From contig CAMHCZ010000020.1 in assembly GCA_946183755.1 (NCBI GenBank), positions 1 through 16,781 of the forward strand: 16,781 nt of DNA, written 5' to 3'. This DNA is from an uncultured bacterium (GTDB lineage: Bacteria > Bacteroidota > Bacteroidia > Bacteroidales > Paludibacteraceae). The translations under genes and the position numbers were made by a program. The notes beneath the pieces are model-generated. The model was not told the origin of the DNA, searched no databases, and saw only the letters and a program-made list of their open reading frames with translations. Every line of letters begins with the position of its first letter. The stretch's first letter is position 1. Shown here one piece after another: positions 5,416 to 15,573 of the stretch.

Positions 5416-7475
5416 TATTTGTCAGTAAAATTCTGCAATCCGGTCTTCAGCCAATCCAAGAATTTCTTTATATCCTCGTCGTATGAATATGTAACGTTCA
5501 GCGCATTGCCGTCAGTGTCGGTAAGCACATAAAGCGGCTGTGTATTGGCATTCCAGCGCACACGCTCCAGCCAGCTCCACTTGTCGCCCACAGTCTCAAG
5601 CTCCACAAAATCGCCGTTCTCCGGAACCTTAAGACGAACCGGCAGCTGTTCTCTGTCATCGACATAAAGCCTGATGACAACGTATCGAGACATGATGGAC
5701 TTAACCTCGTCGTCGGTCATGACCTTGCCTTCCATCTTGCGGCAATTGACACAGCCCCAGCCCGTGAAATCTATGAAAACCGGTTTCTTGGACAACCTCG
5801 CCGCCTCGTATCCGGAATCGAGGTCGGTGTAAACCTGGGACTCAGGCTCCGCCGGCGGAAGGAATGCAGAAACCTCCTTCAGACTGTTGCCTAAGAAGCC
5901 GGAGAACATATAAACCGAGAAGCAGAGCGACAATGCCATAATAAACACATCTACACCTCTGCCCCACGCTACGTTCTTCTGACGCCTCTCCACGATAATC
6001 TTGCGCAGCAGGACAATGGCAAGCGCCAGTCCGATGGCTCCCCACAAAGCCATCATAAGCCAGCGAGGAAGAATGCCCCAGCCCATGGTAAGGTCGGCGA
6101 CAGAGAGGAACTTCAATGCGAACAAGCACTCCACAGCCGCGAGGAAATATTTGATGGTCTGCATCCATGAGCCAGACTTCGGCAATGAGTTCATCCAGCG
6201 AGGGAACATGGCGAAGACTGCGAATGGCAGTCCGATGGCCAATGCAAAACCCGACATTCCGATGAGCGGATTGAGTATGGAATCGCCGACAGCCAGCTCC
6301 ACAAGCAGCGTTCCGACGATAGGTCCTGTGCATGAGAATGACACGATGACAAGCACGCTCGCCATGAACAATATGCCGAGATAGCCGCCTTTGTGCGACT
6401 CCGCCTGCTTGTTGAGAGCATTGCTCCACGAAGAAGGCAGCTCGATCTCAAACAGCCCGACAAACGACAATGCAAAGGCTACAAGAATGACAAACAGCGC
6501 AATGTTGACCCAAGCGTTCGTCGCAAGTCCGTTCAACGAATCGGCGCCGAACAAGACGGTTATGACCATTCCCAGAATCATGTAAATAAGGAAAATAGAC
6601 AAGCCGTAAAGCACCGCGTCACGCTTGCCGCCGCCTTTCTTCAGGAAGAAGCCGACCGTCATAGGAATGACAGGCCAGACACATGGCGTGAGTATGGAGA
6701 GCAGTCCGGCAACAATTCCAGTCAGGAAAACCATAAGCAGATAGCGCCAGCCGTACTGCTCGACGACGGTAGCCTTTTGCGGCTCGACTTTCTCAGTATT
6801 CCCTGCGAACCAATATGACGGAAACTGCCGCTCAATCCAGCCGCTGTCCTTAGCCTGCTCGTAATAGACGATGTTTCCGGACAATGCCGCAACGCTTGTA
6901 TCCTTATTCGCAGAAGCCTCATCGTCAGCGAACTGTACTGGGTCCGGCGGAATTATCACGTCTATTGGCGCTACAACTAATAACGCATTCAAATGAAAAG
7001 AGAAGCTCTCGGTGGAAGGCGGCAGACAACTCTCATCGTTGCAGCACATGTAACGAACCGTTATGACCGCATCAAACGGCAATGAATCCACCAAAGCGAA
7101 GTTCTGCGTGAACTCCATTCTGGACACATACCATTCTATGTGCATCATGAATGTGTCGTCGTAGCCAGACTCTAAAGTACGGTCAGAAATCCGCACCTTG
7201 CCCATAGGCTTGCCGCCAGAGACCGACTTAACCTTAAACTCCGTGGCGACAGGACCGCCTTCTGGAATATCAGTTCCATAGATATGCCAACCGGCGTCAA
7301 TAGTCGCAACAACCTTGACTTGCGCAGTGCTATCGTCTATGCGCGTCACAGACGACCTCCACTTGACCGGGCGCTGAATCTCCGCCATGAGCGCAGGAGA
7401 CAGAAAGAAGGCCGTCAGCAATGCCAAAACGTGTAAACGCGTGTCGCGGAATATGTGCCAGTAAGACTTCATCAT
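5415..7475 (-). CDS. dsbD: Protein-disulfide reductase DsbD-type, three-domain
   Basis: Inner-membrane thiol relay of 686 aa that moves electrons from cytoplasmic thioredoxin to periplasmic proteins. A signal peptide (about 1-31) leads to a periplasmic immunoglobulin-like alpha domain with C144 and C150, the same six-residue spacing as C103/C109 of E. coli DsbD; an additional C145 is present. The membrane beta domain runs from about 245 to 530 with roughly eight helices, with C265 in TPCVWP and C382 in SFSCTGP as its redox pair. The C-terminal gamma domain is thioredoxin-like, with C575-V-N-C578 and a probable cis-Pro at P647. All three cysteine pairs are thus present. It starts 3 bases after sprA, strongly suggesting cotranscription. 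The gene begins with two ATG codons (7475 and 7472), either of which may be used. No terminator is visible after it. Confidence 0.93.
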   Translation of the reverse strand: MMKSYWHIFRDTRLHVLALLTAFFLSPALMAEIQRPVKWRSSVTRIDDSTAQVKVVATIDAGWHIYGTDIPEGGPVATEFKVKSVSGGKPMGKVRISDRTLESGYDDTFMMHIEWYVSRMEFTQNFALVDSLPFDAVITVRYMCCNDESCLPPSTESFSFHLNALLVVAPIDVIIPPDPVQFADDEASANKDTSVAALSGNIVYYEQAKDSGWIERQFPSYWFAGNTEKVEPQKATVVEQYGWRYLLMVFLTGIVAGLLSILTPCVWPVIPMTVGFFLKKGGGKRDAVLYGLSIFLIYMILGMVITVLFGADSLNGLATNAWVNIALFVILVAFALSFVGLFEIELPSSWSNALNKQAESHKGGYLGILFMASVLVIVSFSCTGPIVGTLLVELAVGDSILNPLIGMSGFALAIGLPFAVFAMFPRWMNSLPKSGSWMQTIKYFLAAVECLFALKFLSVADLTMGWGILPRWLMMALWGAIGLALAIVLLRKIIVERRQKNVAWGRGVDVFIMALSLCFSVYMFSGFLGNSLKEVSAFLPPAEPESQVYTDLDSGYEAARLSKKPVFIDFTGWGCVNCRKMEGKVMTDDEVKSIMSRYVVIRLYVDDREQLPVRLKVPENGDFVELETVGDKWSWLERVRWNANTQPLYVLTDTDGNALNVTYSYDEDIKKFLDWLKTGLQNFTDK

Positions 7476-7478
7476 ACG

Positions 7479-10400
7479 CTATCTTGTCAATAAGAGTTTG
7501 AGACTTATACCGAAGTTGTGGTTTGATGTCGGATACGAAGACGAGATGAGAGGCTCGCTGCTCTCCCAGTCGTAATAGAACTTGATGTTCAGTTTAGAGC
7601 TGAAGATGTACTCCGCCGAGAACTGTATTCCGTATGACTTCTCACCCGAAGTGGCCTGTGCGACGCTCTCATCGTCGAGTTTTCTTATCAGCGCGCTTGT
7701 GTTCTTGGTCGAGAAGTCGAGGCGCAGATTCAGGTCGTTGTTCACCTTGTTCTCCTTGTCGTTCTTCAGACGCAGAATCAAATCGAAGTCCGACAGACGG
7801 TAGCCGATACCGAACACATACTCGCTGTTGCCCGACTCGATGAGCTGCTCACTCGCTACGTTGAGCGACATTGTGCGTCCGCGGCGGTACTCGGTGCTGA
7901 AGGTCAGACTGTTCTTCAATGTGGCGTCAACACGGATGAGCGGACTGAAGTTCTCGGTTATGGAAACCGCCGCTATGTCATATTTCGACGAAGGCTTAGG
8001 CATGCCTGTCGCCACATCCGGTATGAAGCCGTAATCGCCGTCCATGTCTATGTAATTAGCATAAGACGAGAACGCGCCGATGTTATATTTACAAACGTAC
8101 GAATGCGAGAGGTTGACGCTCTTGAAATAGCGTTTGATGAACGGTATGCGCGACAATCCGTCGTAAGTGATGCGCCAGTTAGGAAGCATACGCAGTATCG
8201 ACGGTATTATCTCGCTCTGGCTCAATGACGTTCCTGTGTAAGCATTAAGGAAGGCCGGGATAAGCACCTCAGCAGAATTCTGCGAGAATGTTCCGTTAGC
8301 CGGGTCGAACTGCTTGCCAGCCAACGCCACAGCGCCCTCCTCCGCCATGAATCCACGGTAAGGATATGTCTTTCCCTCATACTTGCGCTCAAGACCTGCT
8401 ATGACTTTCGCACGGTTGGCCTTGAACTTGTCGAACACTTCGCTGTGGTAGTTGTTGTCGGCATTTCCGGAGCTCTTGAACAATGTTCCTATGGCAATTG
8501 TAGTCATGCTGAATGTTCCTGTGAACGTCTTCGGCATGCCGTCATACTGATACTGTATCTGAGTGTTCTTAGCGTAATTTCTTGCGACGCCGAGGTCCAC
8601 CTTGAAGCCATTGAATGGCTCGAGAGTCATCTTTATCTGCAAGTCCTCGGTGTGCGTACGGTTCACGGAGCTGATTGTAGAGTCGCCCTTCACGAGCCAG
8701 TCCTTGTCCCACGCGTTCTGCAGCCAGCCCGGTTCCTGAATACCAATGGCAAACAATGCGCCCGGCGCGCTGCCGTCCTGTCCGAAGATGCCGCTGCCAG
8801 GCGAGAATCCCGACAACGCCATTCCGTTGGAAGCGCTGTAGTTGAACGTAAGGTTGCGCACCAGCATCAAACCGCGAGCCGCTGCCTGAAGCACCGCTCC
8901 AGCGCCAGTCGGATTCTCGTTAGGGTTCTTGCCGTTCACAGTCACGGTGAGCGTCTTGTCCTCCTTTGGGTCTATCTCGATGGTGTTCTTGTCGATGACC
9001 TTGAACTTGAGCTTGTACTCTCCGCTGTCAGAATCCAGCGCCTTGAGCTTGACGTTTGTCGTGTTCAGGCGGTGGGTGAATCTCTTCTTCACGCCTTTCT
9101 TCAGGACTATCTTCTGTGTCTTGACAAGGGGCTTGTTCGACTGCTTGTTGTTCTTCTTTGCCGAGTTTCTCGACGAGAATCGCTGGTTGGCGCGCTTAAG
9201 GTAAGGCGACTTGTTATAGAGCTGCTCGAAGTTCAATCGTCCGTCCCACTGGAATGTTCCGAGGCTCGTGATGTTGTTGCCCATGCTCGAGTATTTGCGG
9301 CCCGCCTCCTCGTCCTCAGCCGTCAGCGCGCCACGGTCCCAGGTGTAATTTCCGGTGTACATGGCGTTGGATGTAATCCAACTGAAGATAGGAATCTTGT
9401 TGAGCGGCGATGTGAAGTTAGCAGTGAATGTCTGCTGATAAGCCAAAGGCTGACCGCCATGCAGAAGGCTTCTCATGACTGTGTCCTTCCAGTTTTCGTA
9501 CTCCGTTGGGAACAACTCCTTATTGACTGGCGCATACCTCGTCTCGTCTATCTGCGAGTTGGCAGAGCATGTGAACGAGAAGCGCAGCTCCTTGCTGAAG
9601 TCATACTTTATGTCGAAGTCGTGAGTCCAGAGGAAGTCCTTGCTAACCGTCAGCAGCGAGTTGTCTGGGTCTTTGTAGTCAATGCCTGCGCCTGTGAGGT
9701 CGCGCTCCTGCTCCTCCTCATACTGGCGCCTCAATGTCGTCGCGTAATTGACAGAAGAAGGCAGATAATAGATATTTATGTCCTTGATAATACGGAACAT
9801 AGGTTTACTCAGCGCCTTGAATTTCTTGAAAGGCTCCCATGGCTTAGGCTGAATATTATACTGGTACGTGAACGTACCCTTGTGGTCTCTCGTGACGCTG
9901 CGCAGAACGTCAGGGTTATGCTCGTCTGCCTCGGTGTAGGCATAGCTCAGCGAGAAGTTCGCAGGGTCGTAAGGCATAGGGAATTTCTTGCTCTTGATGT
10001 CCACTTTGAGGTTCGTTATGTTGAAACTCTTGGTTGTGTACACAGTCTTGGCGAGGTCTTCGAGCGAATCTCTCTCGTGTCCTGTCTCCAGTGTCTCAAG
10101 GCTTTCCTTGAGCAGAAGGTCTGTATTCGTAGGGTCATACTTAGGCTTCGAAACCTCCTTTCCGTAAGCGTAATAAACAGGAATGCTGACCTTGGCTTTC
10201 TCTGGGAAGAACTTGCCGAGCTGAGCGTTCGTAGAGACATTGAACTGAGTGTAGTCGTCCATTCTGCGGTCCTGCACATTGTCCTCGATGCCGCCGAATC
10301 CGGCAGTCTCCACACGTCCAGCCACATTCACGCTGGCGAAGTCGGAAAGGTTCAGTGTGGCGTTACCCATGGCAGCCCAACCGCCGTCCTCATTGAAACC

Positions 10401-13400
10401 GGTCATTCTCAACTCATTGACCCAGATTTCTCCGGACTTCACATCGCTTGACTTGTTGCGGATACCGATCATAATGTTCTGCACATCGCCAAGCGTAGGA
10501 TTACCCTTGATGGTTATCTTGTTGTGGTTGTTGTTCGGGTCATACTCCGAGTACTCCTGTCCGTACGTCACGCCGGCAAGGCCGTTTCTCTTAGCCTTGT
10601 TGCGGTTCTTCTTGAGGTCGGTGAGTATCGAGAACGGGAAGTTTATGTTGTTGCTTTCCGGCCATACGATTGCCCTGTCGGACGAGTTTTCATCCTGGCT
10701 GTACAGTCCGTGAGGAGTGAGCGCCAGCGGCACCTCGTACTCGTAGTAATTCTCGCTCAAGTCGCTACCGAGACGTATGAAGCACGCCAAGTCGGAGTTG
10801 TTCAGATTGGTGACATCGTCGATAAACTTCTCGGCATGCACAAACATCTGAAGGCGCTTGTATTGACGCATATCGAACCGCGTCTTCTTATAGACTCCGC
10901 GCGCGTCGTTTGGCGAGAGGTCGGTGATGCGCATCTGCAACGACTGCTCGTTCTCCTGACGCACCTGTGTCTGGCTCGGGTCGCGTTCACGCTCGACGCC
11001 CGGAGGCAGGATATAGTTGACAGGAGTCTTGTTGGCATTCTCCTCCACATTAACGACTGACATTTCCAGCAGGGTCGAAGTCGTCGTTGGCGGCAATGCC
11101 GGGTCATAGAGTTCCTTCTTGTACTTGCGCCAGTCGCCTCGAACGAGTTCAAGTGTTCCGAAACGCAGATTCACAGTGTCCTCGAAGTTAGTGAGGAACA
11201 TACGCATGAATCTTATTGACTTGAAGTTGTTTATCGTTCCATAGCTCTGGTCGTAATCCTTAACAGGTATCTTGAACTGATACCATGTCACCTGCTCGGT
11301 CTTGCCGTTCTTCAGTGTCACATTCACCGAGAGCTTGTCGGAAATGTAGTTCTTGCCGACTTGCATATCCTCAGGACGCAGAGAGACTTTGTACTCGAAA
11401 TACTTCTCATACTCGTTCATGTTGTTGTCCTGGTTTATGTCCTCGACGTTAGGTATGTTCGTTGCCGAGTTGGTGTACGACTCGGAAGACGTTGACACAG
11501 GCGAGTTGCCCTCCATGCCGTTGTATCTCTTGTATCGGTTGAGTATGCTGGTCTGGGCGTCGTCATAGTCGCTGCCCTGGTAGTAATGGTAGTTATCGCC
11601 GGCAGGGTCGTTGATTGGAGAGAACGGGTCTTTCTCCATCTCACTTATGTACTCTGGAGCCACCTTGGCTCTGAACTTTTCAACGAAGTCGCTATACGTC
11701 GGGAACGTCAGCTCATCTGCAGTTGACAATCCGTCTATACCTATATCCTGGTATTTACGCGCGCTTTCGTCGTTATCGAAGGCATTGACTGTCGATTGTG
11801 TCTTTGGTATGCGTCCCCACACCGAAGTCACGGTCTGAGTCGTGTCGCCCGACGCTGAATAACCATTCTCGAACGACTTCTTGCCGTCCTTGAGTATATC
11901 CTCGGATATTTCTCCCAAATCGAAATACAAGTCACCGCCCTTGGCTGTCTTCTTGTACACAAACGGATCCATCATCCAGAACTCGATGTACTCGATATTC
12001 GACGCCTCGAAGTCGGTCACGTCCAGCTTTCTCATGATACCGCCCCAACGAGACGATGGGTTAAGCAGTGTACCGTCCGAAGCTATGTTGTCAACATCAA
12101 GGTTGTACGGTCCTCTCTCCTTTGGGTAATAAGCAAGGTTCAGCACTGTAAGCGTGTTGGACTGACCGCTTATCGGCTCACGGTTAGGGAATATCTCCTG
12201 CTCCGATATTTCACGCACGAAATGGTTGGACAGCTGGTTCACGTCCTTGCGGATGTGCGAAGGTGTCGTCGATGTGCTGCGTGTGAAGAGAGGGTCGATG
12301 GTAAACCACGAGAGCAACGCACGGTTCTTGCCGTAAGCGATGTCGTTGATGAGCTTGCCTTCGTTGAACATGCCTTGCGGCGTACTCGCCAGGAACCATG
12401 AGTAAGGATACAGGATGTTGATTGATGTCTTGGATGCCTCGAAGTCGTCGATGTACGCATATCCGGCATCACCAATAGCTTTCTGGTGGCCTGGTATCAA
12501 CTGGGCGAACTCTCCGTTTATTATGAACGACGACGGTGCCTTTGCCTCAAGGAACGGTATCTTGTCGAGCAGATTGGTTATCATCTGGCTCTCGCGCTTA
12601 TATGCGATATTCGCGCCCCAGATTGTGTTGGAAATCGGCTCCTCGCCTGCCGAAACTTTGGTCGTGAGCGGCTTCTCGCTCAAGTGCATAACCGTCGCTC
12701 CGACACTGAAGTCCTTGCTGAATGCGTACTCAAGGTGGGTTCCGAGCAATGTCTTGCGCTGCATGCTAAACAACGACTGGCTCTCGAGCGAGACGTCGAT
12801 TGATGTTCCCGACTCGATAATGGACTGATTCAGAATCGTCACCGTACCCATAGTGTAATCGACGGTGTAATCGACGTTCTCGGTAAGCGTGACTCCGCCT
12901 GCCGTTACGCTGACCGATCCCTTAGGCACGTTCATCGCCCCAAGGCTTATCTCCGAATTGGAACTGCCCTTGCACTCGCCTCGCAGAGTGAACTTGTTGT
13001 GCTCAGAGTATTCCTCAGCATCGGTTTTTGTGTATTCATACAGCTCCTGGAAAACGTACTTCTGGGCTATGGCGTCGTTGCCTATCTTAGACGCAAGGTA
13101 GCTTCCGAACGGCTCCAGCACAGGGAAAATGATGCGTCCGGTAGATGGGATTATCGTGAATCCGTCCACATAGTCGAAGTTGCCGTCGGGACGGAGGCGG
13201 TTTCTTTTGTCCAGACGGTCAAGCCCCATAACCTGAATGAGAGGCTTGTTCTGCACATTTCCTTCTGGTATGGAGTTTATGTAAACGCCGGACGAGTCGC
13301 TCTGGTAGAGCACGTTGAAGTCGAAATCGTCCGCCTGTATCTGCGATGTTCCCAATGAATAGACGTTCTTCATCATCAGATCCCAGTTAGGAAGCTCTGG

Positions 13401-14936
13401 CGAGAACGCAGTTCCTTTTATAAGCTTAAGCACCAAGGCGTTAGGCGCTTCCACACCATCGGACGAGAACTCGCCGACCTGATAGACCTTGCCGCCGTAG
13501 GTGTATTCGAATGCGACAGCCAGAACCTCGTCGGCGTTGAGCTGGCTACGCAACGATATGTATCCGAGCTGCTTGTTCACGATGAACTCGTTCTCGTTCA
13601 GTCGCCTTGCGCTCTCGAGTTTCTCGTAGTCCTCGCCTCCCACGACATCGGTCGATGACTCTGGGAAAGCGACCTGCATCACAGAATTGAACTTGTCTAT
13701 GTCGCGCAAGCCGTCAAGCGCAACGACATCCTCATACAATGAGTTCGCTTTGTTGGAAGGCAATCCGGGAGCCTTCACTGTCCACACCGTGTTCTTTATC
13801 TTGTCGGTTTCGCCGAGGTCCAGGAACGCCACGACGTTGCGGCTTTGGTCGAAGTTCGCCGTCTTGTTGGTTATCCACACCTCCACCCTGTTTATCTCCA
13901 CTCCTGTAGAGACATAAGGCAGTTTGCTCATGCCCTTCTCGTAATTGTCTCTGAAGTACTGCGACAAGAAGAAATGGCGATTCTCGTCATAGTCAAGAGC
14001 ATCCACCTCGAAAGCCGTTTTCTGCGCGCCGTTCTTCAGGCTTATGGTCTTGCTCTCGCTCTCCTGCTGGCTGACCACCGCATTGATGCTCAGCTTGCCG
14101 AACTGCAAGTCAGCACGAATACCGAACAACGCCGAACTTCCGCGTATGAGTGACGTGTTCAGCGGCAACGACACGTTACCTGCCTCCAGTTTCTTTATGA
14201 TGTCGTCCTCCTTGCCTTCGTAGGCGAGCTTCACTTTGGACTGGTCGAAGTCAAAAGACGCCTCGGTGTTGTAGTTCAGACCGAAGTTCACACGGTCGCC
14301 CACTTTTCCTGTCACGTTCAACTGGATTTTCTCGTCGAAGTCGAATACCGGAGACGGTTTTCTCAATCTTTCGGACAATGCCGGGTTCTGTATTCTGTTG
14401 ATTTTGAATCCGAACAGCAACTCTGCCGAACCCTGCATTTTAAGCTGCACACCGCCCGGACCGAAGACCTTCTCCGCCTTTCCGAGTCCGAAGTGTATGT
14501 CGCTCAATGAGAACTTCTTGCTCTTTTCCCTGTTTGTTTCCTCGCTTATGCGGTCGCGCCAATAGTCGCGCATGGACTGCTTTGTGCTATAGTCCATATA
14601 CTCGTCCTCGGTCATCGAGAACGGAGTGACGAGGTCCTCGTCGCCTACTTTTGTGCGGAAGAAATACAGTCCTGTGGTCGGATCGAACTCAATGCCAGAG
14701 CTCACGCCGCTTGGGTCTGGCACGTCAATAGGATATTTTTCGTCCATTGATTCGGACGTAATTTCTGACGTGTTCTTGACGCCATAGCGCGATGCAGACG
14801 GTTTGTCATCTGTTTCGTAATCGTCTTCGGAAGTCAATGAAATGTCGGACCCAGCAGGACGTGAATACACTCCCACTGCGGTTGTCAGAGCGACAATGGC
14901 CGCCAAAGCGATGATTATTTTCTTAAAGTAGTTCAA
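7479..14936 (-). CDS. sprA: Cell surface protein SprA/Sov, type IX secretion translocon
   Basis: Giant outer-membrane protein of 2485 aa, a normal length for SprA/Sov, which forms the 36-strand barrel that passes type IX cargo to the surface. A signal peptide (about 1-26) precedes an acidic segment. The N-terminal SprA region (about 140-250) contains EKVFGPGGVQLKMQGSAEL. The conserved YIDDFEAS motif lies near residue 825. Amphipathic beta-strand sequence fills most of the rest, and the end (FGISLKLLLTR) resembles a barrel-closing strand. A Lys-rich insert with a small beta domain spans about 1910-2000. I count only four Cys. The start is TTG at 14936, 20 bases after ruvA; no ATG is available in frame until after the signal peptide. 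It lies between ruvA and dsbD, and no other gld or por genes are present. An open frame of 668 codons on the opposite strand (8445-10451) is a shadow of this gene. Confidence 0.95.
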   Translation of the reverse strand: MNYFKKIIIALAAIVALTTAVGVYSRPAGSDISLTSEDDYETDDKPSASRYGVKNTSEITSESMDEKYPIDVPDPSGVSSGIEFDPTTGLYFFRTKVGDEDLVTPFSMTEDEYMDYSTKQSMRDYWRDRISEETNREKSKKFSLSDIHFGLGKAEKVFGPGGVQLKMQGSAELLFGFKINRIQNPALSERLRKPSPVFDFDEKIQLNVTGKVGDRVNFGLNYNTEASFDFDQSKVKLAYEGKEDDIIKKLEAGNVSLPLNTSLIRGSSALFGIRADLQFGKLSINAVVSQQESESKTISLKNGAQKTAFEVDALDYDENRHFFLSQYFRDNYEKGMSKLPYVSTGVEINRVEVWITNKTANFDQSRNVVAFLDLGETDKIKNTVWTVKAPGLPSNKANSLYEDVVALDGLRDIDKFNSVMQVAFPESSTDVVGGEDYEKLESARRLNENEFIVNKQLGYISLRSQLNADEVLAVAFEYTYGGKVYQVGEFSSDGVEAPNALVLKLIKGTAFSPELPNWDLMMKNVYSLGTSQIQADDFDFNVLYQSDSSGVYINSIPEGNVQNKPLIQVMGLDRLDKRNRLRPDGNFDYVDGFTIIPSTGRIIFPVLEPFGSYLASKIGNDAIAQKYVFQELYEYTKTDAEEYSEHNKFTLRGECKGSSNSEISLGAMNVPKGSVSVTAGGVTLTENVDYTVDYTMGTVTILNQSIIESGTSIDVSLESQSLFSMQRKTLLGTHLEYAFSKDFSVGATVMHLSEKPLTTKVSAGEEPISNTIWGANIAYKRESQMITNLLDKIPFLEAKAPSSFIINGEFAQLIPGHQKAIGDAGYAYIDDFEASKTSINILYPYSWFLASTPQGMFNEGKLINDIAYGKNRALLSWFTIDPLFTRSTSTTPSHIRKDVNQLSNHFVREISEQEIFPNREPISGQSNTLTVLNLAYYPKERGPYNLDVDNIASDGTLLNPSSRWGGIMRKLDVTDFEASNIEYIEFWMMDPFVYKKTAKGGDLYFDLGEISEDILKDGKKSFENGYSASGDTTQTVTSVWGRIPKTQSTVNAFDNDESARKYQDIGIDGLSTADELTFPTYSDFVEKFRAKVAPEYISEMEKDPFSPINDPAGDNYHYYQGSDYDDAQTSILNRYKRYNGMEGNSPVSTSSESYTNSATNIPNVEDINQDNNMNEYEKYFEYKVSLRPEDMQVGKNYISDKLSVNVTLKNGKTEQVTWYQFKIPVKDYDQSYGTINNFKSIRFMRMFLTNFEDTVNLRFGTLELVRGDWRKYKKELYDPALPPTTTSTLLEMSVVNVEENANKTPVNYILPPGVERERDPSQTQVRQENEQSLQMRITDLSPNDARGVYKKTRFDMRQYKRLQMFVHAEKFIDDVTNLNNSDLACFIRLGSDLSENYYEYEVPLALTPHGLYSQDENSSDRAIVWPESNNINFPFSILTDLKKNRNKAKRNGLAGVTYGQEYSEYDPNNNHNKITIKGNPTLGDVQNIMIGIRNKSSDVKSGEIWVNELRMTGFNEDGGWAAMGNATLNLSDFASVNVAGRVETAGFGGIEDNVQDRRMDDYTQFNVSTNAQLGKFFPEKAKVSIPVYYAYGKEVSKPKYDPTNTDLLLKESLETLETGHERDSLEDLAKTVYTTKSFNITNLKVDIKSKKFPMPYDPANFSLSYAYTEADEHNPDVLRSVTRDHKGTFTYQYNIQPKPWEPFKKFKALSKPMFRIIKDINIYYLPSSVNYATTLRRQYEEEQERDLTGAGIDYKDPDNSLLTVSKDFLWTHDFDIKYDFSKELRFSFTCSANSQIDETRYAPVNKELFPTEYENWKDTVMRSLLHGGQPLAYQQTFTANFTSPLNKIPIFSWITSNAMYTGNYTWDRGALTAEDEEAGRKYSSMGNNITSLGTFQWDGRLNFEQLYNKSPYLKRANQRFSSRNSAKKNNKQSNKPLVKTQKIVLKKGVKKRFTHRLNTTNVKLKALDSDSGEYKLKFKVIDKNTIEIDPKEDKTLTVTVNGKNPNENPTGAGAVLQAAARGLMLVRNLTFNYSASNGMALSGFSPGSGIFGQDGSAPGALFAIGIQEPGWLQNAWDKDWLVKGDSTISSVNRTHTEDLQIKMTLEPFNGFKVDLGVARNYAKNTQIQYQYDGMPKTFTGTFSMTTIAIGTLFKSSGNADNNYHSEVFDKFKANRAKVIAGLERKYEGKTYPYRGFMAEEGAVALAGKQFDPANGTFSQNSAEVLIPAFLNAYTGTSLSQSEIIPSILRMLPNWRITYDGLSRIPFIKRYFKSVNLSHSYVCKYNIGAFSSYANYIDMDGDYGFIPDVATGMPKPSSKYDIAAVSITENFSPLIRVDATLKNSLTFSTEYRRGRTMSLNVASEQLIESGNSEYVFGIGYRLSDFDLILRLKNDKENKVNNDLNLRLDFSTKNTSALIRKLDDESVAQATSGEKSYGIQFSAEYIFSSKLNIKFYYDWESSEPLISSSYPTSNHNFGISLKLLLTR

Positions 14937-14956
14937 GCCCTGCTCAAGAAAGTAAT

Positions 14957-15547
14957 TTAAATCATTTTCAACGCCAACTTCACCAACTGACCAACAGGAA
15001 CATCTGGGGACTGCTCGCTCGCTTTTTCTACCGCCTTCTTTGCCTGCTGAGCGCCGAATCCCAGCATCACAAGCGCCTGGACAGCCTCTTCCATTTCCTC
15101 GCTCGACTTGCTTATGCTGCCAACTGCCTGAATATCCGCTATCTCGAGCTTGTCGAGTTTGTCCTTTATGTCAACGATTATTCTTTCCGCCGTCTTGGCG
15201 CCTATGCCTTTGACCGACTTCAATGCCTTGACATCGCCAGCGAGTATGACGCTTTTGATTTCAGGCGAAGTCATAGACGACATGATGATGCGCGCCGTGT
15301 TTGCGCCGACACCCGACACCGACAGCAGCAACAGAAAGAGCTTTCTGTCCGTCTTGTTCTCGAAGCCGTAGAGAAGATGGGCATCCTCTCTTATGGCCTC
15401 ATAGATATAGAGTTTCGTATCCTTCACACCGGAAAGAGCCGAATATGTCTGCAAAGTTATGTTCACACTGTAACCGATACCGCCCTGCTCTATCACGGCC
15501 TCGGTTGGCGAGAGCTCCACAAGAGTTCCCTTTATATAGTCTATCAT
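14957..15547 (-). CDS. ruvA: Holliday junction branch migration protein RuvA
   Basis: DNA-binding subunit of 196 aa of the RuvAB complex. It holds the four-way junction flat while RuvB pumps DNA during recombination and repair. The OB-fold domain I covers about 1-63, starting MIDYIKGTL. Domain II holds two helix-hairpin-helix motifs, VSGVGANTA (77-85) and VKGIGAKTA (112-120), which contact DNA. Domain III (about 150-196) is the flexible RuvB-binding part, with ALVMLGFGAQQAKKAV. The ATG at 15547 follows a leader of about 20 nt with no Shine-Dalgarno sequence. It heads the ruvA-sprA-dsbD unit. ruvB and ruvC are not in the window. Pairing with sprA is, as I recall, also seen in Porphyromonas and Flavobacterium. 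Confidence 0.97.
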   Translation of the reverse strand: MIDYIKGTLVELSPTEAVIEQGGIGYSVNITLQTYSALSGVKDTKLYIYEAIREDAHLLYGFENKTDRKLFLLLLSVSGVGANTARIIMSSMTSPEIKSVILAGDVKALKSVKGIGAKTAERIIVDIKDKLDKLEIADIQAVGSISKSSEEMEEAVQALVMLGFGAQQAKKAVEKASEQSPDVPVGQLVKLALKMI

Positions 15548-15573
15548 TTACGTGTCTTTTGGGTTGTAAATAG

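Noticed and set aside
8445..10451. Open frame of 668 codons on the plus strand, opposite sprA
   Set aside because: It lies wholly inside sprA, its translation is rich in Arg, Val and Leu with no recognisable motif, and it follows from sprA codon choice, which avoids stops on the other strand.
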